Shown: positions 1-7,176, counted from the stretch's first letter. The stretch: DNA of 7,651 nucleotides from an uncultured Clostridia bacterium (GCA_905236975.1 CAJOQU010000047.1:1-7651); one strand, 5' to 3'. Notes: a model not told the origin generated them from the letters alone. Numbers and translations: made by a program.

Positions 1-443
1 ATGCCGGCCGCCATATCGGTGGAGCCCACACCGGTGGAGAAGGCTCCCAGCGCGCCGTAAGTGCAGGTGTGACTGTCCGCCCCGATCACGCAGTCCCCGG
101 CGGTCACCACGCCCTGCTCGGGCAGCAGCGCATGTTCAATGCCCATTTTACCCACATCGTAAAAATGGCTGATACAATGATCGCAGGCAAATTGACGGCA
201 GGTTTTGGATTGCTCGGCGGCTTTGATGTCTTTATTCGGAACAAAGTGATCCAGTACAATGGCTACGCGGTCTTGATCAAAAACCTCGGTGAAACCGGCC
301 TTTTCAAACTCGGCGACCGCCACCGGGGTGGTGATGTCGTTGCCAAGCACCATGTCCAGCCCGGCGTTGATTAACTGCCCGGCCTCCACGGCGGGAAGTC
401 CCGCATGTGCGGCTAAGATTTTTTGTGTCATGGTCATGCCCAT
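1..443 (-). CDS. leuC: 3-isopropylmalate dehydratase large subunit, partial (3' end cut by window)
   Basis: LeuC is the iron-sulfur large subunit that, with LeuD, isomerises 2-isopropylmalate to 3-isopropylmalate in cytosolic leucine synthesis. Translating the minus strand from 443 gives 147 complete codons starting MGMTMTQKILAAHAG. Visible family blocks are LDHFVPNKD (about 65-72), SKTCRQFACDH (79-89), GIEHALLPEQGVV (101-113) and the aconitase-superfamily signature GADSHTCTYGALGAFSTGVG (121-140). The usual length is about 420 residues, so roughly two thirds is missing, including the later 4Fe-4S cysteines. The style fits the shorter LeuC/HacA-type subfamily, so homoaconitase is a formal alternative, but the adjacent leuA argues for leucine. 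The start is uncertain between ATGs at 443, 437 and 431. An AAGGGGG ribosome site in the last codons of leuA lies about 10 nt before the 443 ATG. The leuA stop is 3 nt upstream, so translation is probably coupled. Confidence 0.93.
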   Translation of the reverse strand, partial: MGMTMTQKILAAHAGLPAVEAGQLINAGLDMVLGNDITTPVAVAEFEKAGFTEVFDQDRVAIVLDHFVPNKDIKAAEQSKTCRQFACDHCISHFYDVGKMGIEHALLPEQGVVTAGDCVIGADSHTCTYGALGAFSTGVGSTDMAAG

Positions 444-446
444 GGT

Positions 447-2114
447 TCAGTTTCCCCCTTCAATACTGCGGTTGATTGCCGAGAACAGCGCGTTGATGGA
501 TGACGCGATGATATCGTCATGAATGCCCGCGCCCCAAACTCGCTTGCCGTTCGGCATGGCAATGCTGACATAGGTGATGGCCTGCGCGGAGGAACCGGTT
601 GTTAAAGCGTGTTCCTCATAAGTAAGGTCGGAAAAGGCAATGCCAAGCTGTTTTTTGACGGCGTTGCTGACCGCGTCTAACCGACCGTTACCGGTGGCGG
701 TCAGTTCTTTTTGTCGGCCGTCGATCTCAACCGTGACGGTAACATGGATCTCAGGCGAACGGACAAAGTGATAATCAATCAGCTTGATGTGGCTGTTGAT
801 GTTGACATAGGTATCGGTAAAGACCTGCAAAACCTCTTCGGGTGATAACTCGGCGTGGGCGCGGTCGGAAACATTTTTGACCGTGTAGCCAACATCCTCC
901 CGCATTTTGGCAGGCAGAATATAGCCGAAATTGCGCTCCAGCAGGTAACCGATGCCACCCTTACCCGATTGCGAATTGATGCGGATGACGTCGGTTTCGT
1001 ATTCTCGGCCGACGTCGCCCGGGTCAATGGGCAGGTAGGGCACCGTCCAGGTATTGCAATGGTTTTCTTCGCGCCATTTCATGCCTTTGGCAATGGCGTC
1101 TTGATGGGAACCCGAAAAAGCGGCAAAGACCAATTTGCCCGCATAGGGCTGACGATCGTACACCTGCATACGGGTCACGCGCTCGTAAAGCTCGGCAATT
1201 TCGGGCATATTGGAAAAATCAAGACCCGGATCAACGCCTTGCGCATACATATTCATGGCTAAGGTTACAAGATCGGCGTTGCCGGTGCGTTCGCCGTTAC
1301 CGAACAGGGTGCCCTCAATGCGGTCGGCGCCTGCTAAAAGCCCTAATTCACAGTCGGCCACGGCACAGCCGCGGTCGTTGTGGGGGTGGAGCGACAGCAC
1401 CACCGCGTCGCGATATTTTAAATGATCGCTGATGTACTCCACCTGATCGGCATACACATGGGGGGAAGAAAGCTCCACCGTGACCGGGATGTTAATAATG
1501 GCCTTGCGGTCGGGTGTGGGCCGCCAAATATCCAGCACGGCGTTGCAGACCTCCAAGGCGTATTCCGGTTCCGTTCCGGTGAAGGATTCGGGGGAATATT
1601 CAAACCGGAAATCGGCGCCGGTTTCTATTGCGATCTGCCGGAACAACTCTGCGCCGTCGGTCGCGATTTTTTTGATTTCGTCTTTGGATTTGCGGAAAAC
1701 CTGTTCGCGCTGTGCCAGTGAAGTGGAGTTGTATAAATGTACAATAGCGTTTTTACAACCCTTTAAAGCGTCAAAGGTTTTGCGGATGATATGCTCACGG
1801 CTTTGCGTGAGCACCTGCACGGTCACATCATCGGGGATCATGCCGCGGTCGATCAGCGTGCGCAGGAAGGTGTATTCGGTGGCGCTTGCCGCCGGAAAAC
1901 CCACCTCGATCTCTTTAAATCCCAGTTTCACCAGTAACTCGAAAAAGTTCAGCTTTTCTTCCAAACTCATGGGTATCATGAGGGATTGGTTGCCATCGCG
2001 CAGATCGACCGAACACCAGGTGGGCGCGTGGTCGACATAGGTTTTGTCTGCCCATTTCCGGGTGGGATTTTCCACGGGGAAAAACTGGCGGGTGTACTTG
2101 TTGGTATTTTTCAT
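447..2114 (-). CDS. leuA: 2-isopropylmalate synthase (long, type 2 LeuA)
   Basis: LeuA condenses acetyl-CoA with 2-oxoisovalerate, the committed step of leucine synthesis, in the cytosol. The protein has 555 residues, the length of the type 2 subfamily (about 550-560) rather than the roughly 510 of the other bacterial type. An N-terminal extension (about 1-30) precedes a DRE-TIM barrel. The barrel shows LRDGNQ at 38-43 (catalytic R39, metal ligand D40), the metal-binding HPHND at 243-247 and GNGERTGN at 272-279. A linker region (about 330-430) leads to the C-terminal LeuA regulatory domain (about 440-555), containing TATGNGRLDAV at 472-482, where leucine feedback inhibition acts in this family. 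The frame is open back to 2279, but that stretch is the T-box leader. The ATG at 2114 begins MKNTNKYTRQ, the family N-terminus, and has AAGGAGA at 2121-2127 six bases upstream. It is the first gene of a T-box-controlled leu operon, followed by leuC. Confidence 0.97.
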   Translation of the reverse strand: MKNTNKYTRQFFPVENPTRKWADKTYVDHAPTWCSVDLRDGNQSLMIPMSLEEKLNFFELLVKLGFKEIEVGFPAASATEYTFLRTLIDRGMIPDDVTVQVLTQSREHIIRKTFDALKGCKNAIVHLYNSTSLAQREQVFRKSKDEIKKIATDGAELFRQIAIETGADFRFEYSPESFTGTEPEYALEVCNAVLDIWRPTPDRKAIINIPVTVELSSPHVYADQVEYISDHLKYRDAVVLSLHPHNDRGCAVADCELGLLAGADRIEGTLFGNGERTGNADLVTLAMNMYAQGVDPGLDFSNMPEIAELYERVTRMQVYDRQPYAGKLVFAAFSGSHQDAIAKGMKWREENHCNTWTVPYLPIDPGDVGREYETDVIRINSQSGKGGIGYLLERNFGYILPAKMREDVGYTVKNVSDRAHAELSPEEVLQVFTDTYVNINSHIKLIDYHFVRSPEIHVTVTVEIDGRQKELTATGNGRLDAVSNAVKKQLGIAFSDLTYEEHALTTGSSAQAITYVSIAMPNGKRVWGAGIHDDIIASSINALFSAINRSIEGGN

Positions 2115-2120
2115 GTTGGC

Positions 2121-2146
2121 TCTCCTTGCAAATGATTTGGCATTTG
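2121..2146 (-). promoter_or_regulatory. leuA ribosome binding site with a small hairpin directly upstream
   Basis: AAGGAGA (2127-2121) is a strong Shine-Dalgarno site six bases before the leuA ATG and decides that start. Immediately upstream, CAAATG (2146-2141), a six-base loop and CATTTG (2134-2129) form a perfect 6-bp inverted repeat, separated from the SD by one base. It is AT-rich and weak. A role in translation is only a possibility. The ribosome site is secure; the hairpin is not shown to act. Confidence 0.6.
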
Positions 2147-2173
2147 GTGTGAGCGACATTCGGTCAAGAAGGG

Positions 2174-2225
2174 AAAATAAAAACGCCCCGTCTCTTCGAA
2201 ATTGCTCAAAAGAGACGAAAGCGTT
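2174..2225 (-). terminator. T-box intrinsic (Rho-independent) terminator before leuA
   Basis: On the minus strand AACGCTTTCGTCTCTT (2225-2210) pairs with AAGAGACGGGGCGTT (2196-2182), with one bulged C and three G-U pairs. The loop is about 13 nt, and a U-tract with a single interruption follows (TTTTTATTTT, 2183-2174). The CTCTTTT segment at 2214-2208 can instead pair with AAAAGAG (2262-2256) next to the T-box motif, so terminator and antiterminator exclude each other, as expected for this class. Confidence 0.93.
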
Positions 2226-2244
2226 GAATGATTGATCAAAACTT

Positions 2245-2260
2245 CCGCGGTACCACTCTT
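2245..2260 (-). promoter_or_regulatory. T-box motif / antiterminator bulge
   Basis: AAGAGTGGTACCGCGG matches the conserved T-box core. The TGGT at 2255-2252 lies in the antiterminator bulge and would pair with the NCCA 3' end of uncharged tRNA-Leu. The flanking AAAAGAG (2262-2256) pairs with CTCTTTT at 2214-2208, which otherwise belongs to the terminator stem. Confidence 0.96.
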
Positions 2261-2367
2261 TTTCGCCCGGCGGGCGCACTCAAGTGCTGACACACTTTTG
2301 CTCTGTTACGGGAGCTCCCGTCTGCCTCTACTTTCGCTGATGCGATTTCAAACAGCCGCTCCACGGT

Positions 2368-2370
2368 GAG
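2368..2370 (-). promoter_or_regulatory. T-box specifier codon CUC (leucine)
   Basis: In the 3' side of the Stem I specifier loop, the minus strand reads GAA-CTC-ACC. The GAA (2373-2371) is the partner of the AGTA loop E strand at 2438-2435. The in-register triplet is CTC, which would pair with a tRNA-Leu carrying a GAG anticodon. The purine after the triplet is typical. Frame-shifted readings (AAC Asn, TCA Ser) fit neither the motif spacing nor the genes. Confidence 0.88.
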
Positions 2371-2468
2371 TTCAACCGAACCGTTCTTATGCCTTGCACC
2401 AACCGGCAATTCTCTGAAAGAAAAGGATAACGTCTACTATTCCGTTTCATCACGTTTAAGTTTAGGCT

Positions 2469-2497
2469 ATTATACCATTCTTTATTTTGTTTGTCAA
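2469..2497 (-). promoter_or_regulatory. Consensus sigma-A promoter of the leuA operon
   Basis: The minus strand has TTGACA (2497-2492), a 17-nt spacer and TATAAT (2474-2469), matching the housekeeping consensus at all 12 positions with the best spacing. Initiation is expected near 2462, just before the T-box Stem I. A promoter this strong fits a leader that is transcribed constantly and controlled by attenuation. It lies 28 nt after the stop of the Nif3-like gene. Confidence 0.95.
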
Positions 2498-2525
2498 CAC
2501 CAAAAAAATTCCATTCACATTGATT

Positions 2526-3278
2526 TTACAAATGCTGAATTTGCGAAGTATGATCTTCCGCAAAAGAAACGGTGGGGAACTGCTCTTGAAGAAGGTGTGT
2601 CAACGGTTCGACCACCACGTCTTCGGTATCAAAATGACCGGCGTCGAACAATGCCACACCAACCTGCTCGGCTTCTAAAAACAGGTGATGTTTGACATCG
2701 GCGGTGATCAGTGCGTCATAATGACGGTCCGCCGCCAGCGAAAGGTAGTCGCCGCCGCTGCCCGAGCAGATCAATACCCGCTTGATGGGTTCTGCACGTC
2801 CGACATATTTGACGGCACCGCCAAGGCGCGCCTTGATATGCCGCGCCAATTCGTCCGCGGATTTGGCAGGGGAGAGGGTGCCGGCATTCAGCAAAAAACC
2901 GTCTTCCGCCTGTACCTTTTGCACATTGTCAAGCCCCAAAGCCGTGCAAAGCGAATCGTTCACACCGCCCGTGCCCATATCCAAATTGGTGTGCATGGAA
3001 ATCACGGAAATGCCGTTTTGCACCAGCCGCCAAACAAGGGAATCAGCTGTAACGGTCTTTAACGGTTTAAAAATAACCGGATGATGGGTTACAATCAGTT
3101 CGCAGTGTTTGGTGATGGCAAGCTTTAAAACCGCTTCGGTGCAGTCCAGCGCTACCAGCGCTTTGGTGACAGCGGCGGTTTCATCCCCGATCAGCAGCCC
3201 CACATTATCAAAATCACAGGCGGTGTCAACCGGAAATCGCCGGTTTAAAAAGTCGAAGACCTCTTTAACCGTTATCAT
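2526..3278 (-). CDS. Nif3-like dinuclear metal-centre protein (YbgI/YqfO family)
   Basis: The protein has 250 residues, close to the compact E. coli YbgI form (about 247), and lacks the inserted middle domain of the longer Bacillus YqfO type. The metal ligands known for the family are all present: THHP with H65-H66, HTNLD with H96 and D100 (97-100 TNLD), and GHFDTE with H215 and E219. DVKHHL at 194-199 is also typical. Homologues are soluble hexameric rings with two metals per subunit. They are often labelled GTP cyclohydrolase 1 type 2, but that activity is not secure for the family, so no specific function is claimed. The start ATG shares one base with the glnS stop (TGATG), and no good Shine-Dalgarno site precedes it (only AAAGAAAAG), so translation probably depends on coupling to glnS. 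It is the last gene of the nrdR-gltX-glnS cluster. A role linked to tRNA or stress is only suggested by position. Confidence 0.92.
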   Translation of the reverse strand: MITVKEVFDFLNRRFPVDTACDFDNVGLLIGDETAAVTKALVALDCTEAVLKLAITKHCELIVTHHPVIFKPLKTVTADSLVWRLVQNGISVISMHTNLDMGTGGVNDSLCTALGLDNVQKVQAEDGFLLNAGTLSPAKSADELARHIKARLGGAVKYVGRAEPIKRVLICSGSGGDYLSLAADRHYDALITADVKHHLFLEAEQVGVALFDAGHFDTEDVVVEPLTHLLQEQFPTVSFAEDHTSQIQHL

Positions 3279-4975
3279 CAGCTTTTCTTTACAAAGGAAT
3301 CCTTGAGCGCCACCGTACGGTTGAAAACAAGGTGATCCTTGGTGCTGTCACGGTCGGCGCAGAAGTAGCCCTGCCGCATAAACTGGAACGGTTTGTCCAT
3401 GGCAATGGCGGCAAGCGACGCGTCTAACTTGCAGTTGTCAAGCACGGTCAGAGAATCGGGATTTAAATTCTCGGCAAAGGAGGAGACTCCCTCCTCGTCG
3501 CTGGGGTTTGGTACGTTGAACAGACGGTCATAAAGCCGAACGGTCGCGGTCACGCAATGATCGGCGCTGACCCAGTGCAGGGTGCCCTTGACCTTGCGGC
3601 CATCCGCCGTTTCGCCGCCGAAGCTTTCGGGGTCATAGGTGCAGTGTACGGCGGTGATGTTGCCGTTTTGGTCGGTCTCGTGCGAAGCGTAACGAATGTA
3701 ATACGCCCCCTTCAAACGCACCTCTTTAGCAGGGCAAAGACGGAAATATTTTCCCGGCGGGTCAAGCATAAAGTCGTCCTGCTCAATGAAAATCTCCTTT
3801 GAAAAGGTCACGCTGCGCTTGCCAAGTTCCGGTTTGGCAGGGTGAATGTCAACCTCAATTTGCTCGGTTTTGTCAGCGGGGTAGTTGTCAATAATGACTT
3901 TCAACGGCCGAAGTACCGCCATGGCGCGCTCGGCGCTTTCGTTCAACCGGTCGCGCACACAGGATTCCAACAGCGCGTAATCGATCACACTGTAGGCTTT
4001 GGAAACGCCGATCTTATCCACAAACTCCCGCACAGCCTCGGCGGGGTAACCGCGGCGGCGCATACCGCAAAGGGTCGCCATGCGCGGATCGTCCCACCCC
4101 GAGACCAGGCCGTCGTTGACCAGCTTCAGGCATTTGCGCTTGCTGGTCAGGGTGTAGTTGACATTCATGCGGGCAAACTCGATCTGGCGCGGCGGGTTTT
4201 GAATATCAGCCGCCTGCAAAACCCAATTGTAAAGCGGGCGGTGGTTCTCAAACTCTAATGAGCAAAGGGAATGGGTAACCCCTTCCCTGGCGTCGCTTAG
4301 CGGGTGCGCAAAATCATACATGGGGTAAACGCACCACTTGTCGCCTGTGCGGTGATGGTGTGCTTTCATGATGCGGTACAAAATGGGGTCGCGCATATTC
4401 AGGTTAGATGAGGCCATGTCGATTTTGGCGCGCAGCACCATGGCGCCGTTTTCAAATTCTCCGGCGGTCATACGGCGGAACAGGTCTTTGGTTTCGGCGA
4501 TGGGGCGGTCGCGGTAGGGGCTTTCGATCCCCGGTTCGGTCAGGGTGCCGCGCATTGCGCGAATTTCATTGGGCGAGGATTCATCCACATAGGCAAGCCC
4601 CTTGTCGATCAGCCGCAGTGCGCATTCGTAAATAAAATCAAAATAATCCGAGGCGAAAAACACATCGTCCCAATGAAACCCCAGCCATTTGATATCTTCC
4701 TTAATGGCGTCCACATACTCCACATCCTCCTTGGTGGGGTTGGTGTCGTCAAAACGCAGACAGCATTTGCCGCCGTATTTTTCGGCGGTGGCAAAATCAA
4801 TACAAATAGCCTTGGCGTGACCGATGTGCAAATACCCGTTCGGTTCGGGCGGAAAGCGGGTCTGGACATGGGTGTAGACCCCTTCCTTTAAGTCTTCGTC
4901 AATAAAATCATGTATAAAATTTGAGGAATCGCCGTTTTCTTCGGCCATGGTGGGTTCAATAACAGATTCTGACAT
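3278..4975 (-). CDS. glnS: Glutaminyl-tRNA synthetase
   Basis: This class I synthetase attaches glutamine to tRNA-Gln in the cytosol, so the organism need not rely only on Glu-tRNA-Gln amidation by GatCAB. The protein has 565 residues (E. coli form about 554). The catalytic Rossmann domain shows PPEPNGYLHIGH at 42-53 with the HIGH motif at 50-53, CVYPMYDFAHPLSDA at 215-229, THSLCSLEFENHR at 234-246 and the KMSKS-equivalent TSKRK at 277-281. Residues from about 340 to the end form the beta-barrel anticodon-binding region, including PGKYFRLCPAKEVRLKGAY (about 411-429). GluRS is the main alternative, but PPEPNGYLHIGH and SLCSLEFE are GlnRS features and a separate GluRS lies next door. The start at 4975 follows AAAGGAG (4989-4983) by 7 nt, and that site overlaps the gltX stop TAA. 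The first 16 or so residues are a variable tail. Its stop overlaps the Nif3-like start by one base. Confidence 0.97.
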   Translation of the reverse strand: MSESVIEPTMAEENGDSSNFIHDFIDEDLKEGVYTHVQTRFPPEPNGYLHIGHAKAICIDFATAEKYGGKCCLRFDDTNPTKEDVEYVDAIKEDIKWLGFHWDDVFFASDYFDFIYECALRLIDKGLAYVDESSPNEIRAMRGTLTEPGIESPYRDRPIAETKDLFRRMTAGEFENGAMVLRAKIDMASSNLNMRDPILYRIMKAHHHRTGDKWCVYPMYDFAHPLSDAREGVTHSLCSLEFENHRPLYNWVLQAADIQNPPRQIEFARMNVNYTLTSKRKCLKLVNDGLVSGWDDPRMATLCGMRRRGYPAEAVREFVDKIGVSKAYSVIDYALLESCVRDRLNESAERAMAVLRPLKVIIDNYPADKTEQIEVDIHPAKPELGKRSVTFSKEIFIEQDDFMLDPPGKYFRLCPAKEVRLKGAYYIRYASHETDQNGNITAVHCTYDPESFGGETADGRKVKGTLHWVSADHCVTATVRLYDRLFNVPNPSDEEGVSSFAENLNPDSLTVLDNCKLDASLAAIAMDKPFQFMRQGYFCADRDSTKDHLVFNRTVALKDSFVKKS

Positions 4976-4987
4976 GAAAATACTCCT

Positions 4988-6646
4988 TTACACGGAATAG
5001 GCCGCAATGGCCGCCCGGATACGCTCGCCGCAGACTTCCGCTCCCAAAACCTGCATGATGCTGCAAAGGTCGGGCGTGTTGCGCCGACCGGTCACCGCGA
5101 TCCGCAGAACGGTGCTTAAATCGCCCGCGTGGCCCTTGAAACGGTCGGGATCTGCCTTGTATTGTTTGGTCTCGGCCGCAAAGCCGACAGCGGGGGCGAT
5201 CTGCTTGATCTTGTCAAACCATTGCTGCCGGTCATCGGCCGGGTCGTATACCGGCAGGTAACGGGTCAAAAAGGCCGCCGCGTCAGCAGCAGACAGATTT
5301 TCGGGCAGAGCCCATTCCGGTGTGTAATATTCCGCAAAGAAGTAAGAAAGATACTCCTTCGCGTCGCTCCATTTGGCAAGATCCTTGCGGGGTTTCGGTA
5401 CCTCACGGTCAATCGCAAGAATGGATTTGGTATAAGCCTCGTCCTTTGTCAAAACAGCGTAAAAATCCGGGTCAAATTCTTTTGCCCATGCGGTCAGCAG
5501 TTCAAAGACCGCCGCGGTAGAAAGACGGGAAATCACCGTTTTGCTCACGTCGTTCAGCTTATCGCTGTCAAACAAAGCGCCCGAGACGCTCATTTTTTTC
5601 AGATTGAATTTAAAATCACGATATGATTTTTCGGGGTTGGCCCGGCGCCAGTCCTCAAAATCAGAGGCCGCCACCGTCATCAAATATTCAATCACAGCCT
5701 CGCTGACGTACCCTTGCTCAGCAAAAAAATGAACAGCGGCCTCGGGGTCTTTGCGTTTGGATATTTTGCGTTTGGCGCCGCCGTCCAACTTCATAATAGG
5801 GGCGATGTGCCCGTATTTCGGCGGCTTAAAGCCCAACAGCTTGAACAATTGCAAATGCTTCGGCACCGAGGAGATCCATTCGTCCCCCCGCAGCACATGG
5901 GTGGTGCGCATCAGATGATCGTCAATCGCATGGGCAAAGTGATAAGTGGGGATACCGTCGGATTTAAGAAGTACAAAATCTTCATCATTTTCGGGCATTT
6001 CGATCTTGCCTTTGATTTGATCTTCAAAGACGACTTTGTTTTGTTCGTTTCCCGGTGAGCGCAAACGGATGACAAACGGTTTGCCTGCTTCTACCAGCGC
6101 CTTGGCCTCGTCAAACGTTATGTCGCGGTGGCGCGCCCATTTGCCGTGGTAGCCGGTACGCTCTTTGGCCGCCTCCTGCTCTAAGCGAAGCGCTTCTAAT
6201 TCTTCGGCGGTGCAAAAGCAGGGGTAAGCGAGTCCTTTTTTGATGAGGTCTTTGGCATAAGTTTGGTAAATTTCGGCACGTTCGCTTTGGCGGTAAGGGG
6301 CATAGTCGCCCACTTGGCGGTCGCCGCTGATAAAGCCTTCATCAATGGCAATGCCAAAGCGGGAAAGACCGGTGATAATGTCTTCAATGCCGCCCGCGAT
6401 CTCGCGCTTTTTATCGGTATCTTCAATGCGGGTATAAAAAACGCCGCCGGTCGAAGTGGCCGTAATGCGGTTGACTAACGCCGCAAACAGTGTGCCTAAA
6501 TGCAAATAGCCGGTCGGGCTGGGCGCAATGCGGGTGACCCGTGCTCCTTCCGGAAGTCTGCGCGGGGGATACATCGCCTCAAAATCGGCGGGGGTTTTTT
6601 GAACGGCGGGCAGTAACAGCTCAGCCATTTTTTCAAAATCGTTCAT
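4988..6646 (-). CDS. gltX: Glutamyl-tRNA synthetase with N-terminal extension
   Basis: GluRS charges tRNA-Glu for protein synthesis and, where the C5 pathway exists, tetrapyrrole synthesis. The protein has 552 residues, longer than the usual 470-490. About 35 residues (MNDFEKMAELLLPAV..., with MYPPRRLPEGA at 25-35) precede the catalytic core that begins VTRIAPSPTGYLHLGT (37-52). HLGT at 49-52 is the HIGH equivalent, and KISKRKD at 294-300 is the KMSKS loop. RIEDTD at 73-78, HVLRGDEWISSVPKH at 250-264 and a helical anticodon-binding C-terminus complete the family pattern. A zinc-like C143-F-C145 pair is present, but the third cysteine position (YHGKW, W170) is tryptophan. The ATG at 6646 has AAGGAGA four bases upstream, confirming the extended N-terminus. 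It lies 44 nt after nrdR and 12 nt before glnS, which fits one transcript. The closely related partner glnS suggests that this GluRS may be specific for tRNA-Glu, but specificity cannot be read directly. Confidence 0.97.
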   Translation of the reverse strand: MNDFEKMAELLLPAVQKTPADFEAMYPPRRLPEGARVTRIAPSPTGYLHLGTLFAALVNRITATSTGGVFYTRIEDTDKKREIAGGIEDIITGLSRFGIAIDEGFISGDRQVGDYAPYRQSERAEIYQTYAKDLIKKGLAYPCFCTAEELEALRLEQEAAKERTGYHGKWARHRDITFDEAKALVEAGKPFVIRLRSPGNEQNKVVFEDQIKGKIEMPENDEDFVLLKSDGIPTYHFAHAIDDHLMRTTHVLRGDEWISSVPKHLQLFKLLGFKPPKYGHIAPIMKLDGGAKRKISKRKDPEAAVHFFAEQGYVSEAVIEYLMTVAASDFEDWRRANPEKSYRDFKFNLKKMSVSGALFDSDKLNDVSKTVISRLSTAAVFELLTAWAKEFDPDFYAVLTKDEAYTKSILAIDREVPKPRKDLAKWSDAKEYLSYFFAEYYTPEWALPENLSAADAAAFLTRYLPVYDPADDRQQWFDKIKQIAPAVGFAAETKQYKADPDRFKGHAGDLSTVLRIAVTGRRNTPDLCSIMQVLGAEVCGERIRAAIAAYSV

Positions 6647-6690
6647 GGCGTCTCCTTAGGTGAACGGAAATAAGATTTTCTGCAGTTTGG

Positions 6691-7146
6691 TTAATCGTTG
6701 GTCAACAGCTTTTCCAGTTCCTGCATAAAGGTGTTGATGTCTTTAAACTGGCGGTAGACCGAAGCAAAGCGAACATAGGCCACCTCGTCGATGCCTTTCA
6801 GCCTGTCCATAACCAGTTGACCGATCTTTTCGCTGCTGACTTCACGATCCAGTGAATTTTGCAGCACCGCCTCGATTTCATCAATCAGGTTATCCAGCGT
6901 GTCAATGGAAACCGGACGCTTTTCGCAGGCGCGCAACAAGCCGGTCATGAGTTTGTCACGATTAAAGGTCTCGCGTGATTTATCTTTTTTAATGACCATG
7001 ATGGGCAGACTTTCGATCACCTCGTAGGTGGTGAATCGCTTTCCGCATTGCAGGCATTCGCGCCTTCTCCTGATCCGCTGCCCTTCGTCGGTTGGGCGGG
7101 AATCAATGACCTTGCTTTCCTCAAAACTGCAAAAAGGACATTTCAT
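6691..7146 (-). CDS. nrdR: Transcriptional repressor NrdR (zinc ribbon + ATP-cone)
   Basis: NrdR represses ribonucleotide reductase (nrd) genes by sensing ATP/dATP through its ATP-cone and binding NrdR boxes through a zinc ribbon. The protein has 151 residues (family about 150-160). It begins MKCPFCSFEESKVIDSR, with zinc ligands C3, C6, C31 and C34 (CPFC...CLQC) and the basic run RIRRRREC between them. The ATP-cone spans about 47-137, including MVIKKDKSRETFNRDKL and the YVRFASVYRQFKD block near its end. A TTG three bases upstream also lies in frame, but the ATG at 7146 gives the invariant MKCPFC start and lies 8 nt after the GGGG of AAGGGGAAG (7160-7152). It is the first gene after a strong promoter at 7205-7177, followed by gltX. 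No nrd reductase genes lie in this window, so its targets are elsewhere. Confidence 0.97.
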   Translation of the reverse strand: MKCPFCSFEESKVIDSRPTDEGQRIRRRRECLQCGKRFTTYEVIESLPIMVIKKDKSRETFNRDKLMTGLLRACEKRPVSIDTLDNLIDEIEAVLQNSLDREVSSEKIGQLVMDRLKGIDEVAYVRFASVYRQFKDINTFMQELEKLLTND

Positions 7147-7176
7147 CAAAACTTCCCCTTATATCAAGTTGCTTAT

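Larger units (their letters stand above)
2174..2462 (-). promoter_or_regulatory. Leucine T-box leader (tRNA-sensing riboswitch) of the leu operon
   Basis: This 5' leader binds tRNA-Leu: uncharged tRNA stabilises the antiterminator and switches leuA-leuC on, while charged tRNA permits termination. The landmarks appear in the right order. The Stem I loop E strand AGTA is at 2438-2435. The distal Stem I blocks AGAGA and GGTTGGTGCAAGG are at 2415-2392. GAA followed by the specifier CTC and then ACC is at 2373-2365. The Stem II/III region includes CGGGAGCTCCCG, and the GCCCGCCGGGC helix lies close to the T-box motif. The T-box sequence is at 2260-2245 and the terminator at 2225-2174. The start at about 2462 is inferred as about 7 nt after the -10. 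CTC is a leucine codon, agreeing with the genes downstream. The secondary structure was paired by eye, not folded by program. Confidence 0.95.

Noticed and set aside
1480..2040. Plus-strand open frame of 186 codons opposite leuA
   Set aside because: It lies entirely within leuA, its peptide has no recognisable family features, and leuA is a complete conserved gene. The same applies to the other antisense frames, such as 5129-5626, 3842-4258 and 855-1262.
2115..2279. N-terminal extension of LeuA from the upstream GTG at 2279
   Set aside because: The extra 55 codons run through the T-box motif and terminator; the strong ribosome site and the family N-terminus place the start at 2114.
2261..2285. 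GCCCGCCGGGC and CACTTGAGTG hairpins as separate regulatory elements
   Set aside because: They are expected helices of the T-box leader just before its antiterminator.
2502..2535. Terminator after the Nif3-like gene: CATTT...GAATG followed by a run of seven T
   Set aside because: The stem is only about five weak pairs with a 13-nt loop and is separated from the T-run; too weak to call.
2366..2695. Plus-strand open frame spanning the leu promoter and the end of the Nif3-like gene
   Set aside because: It crosses the T-box Stem I and the promoter and then overlaps the Nif3-like gene antisense; the peptide is unlike a known protein.
7147..7149. TTG start for NrdR giving an extra first residue
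   Set aside because: The next codon is an ATG that yields the conserved MKCPFC start with good ribosome-site spacing.
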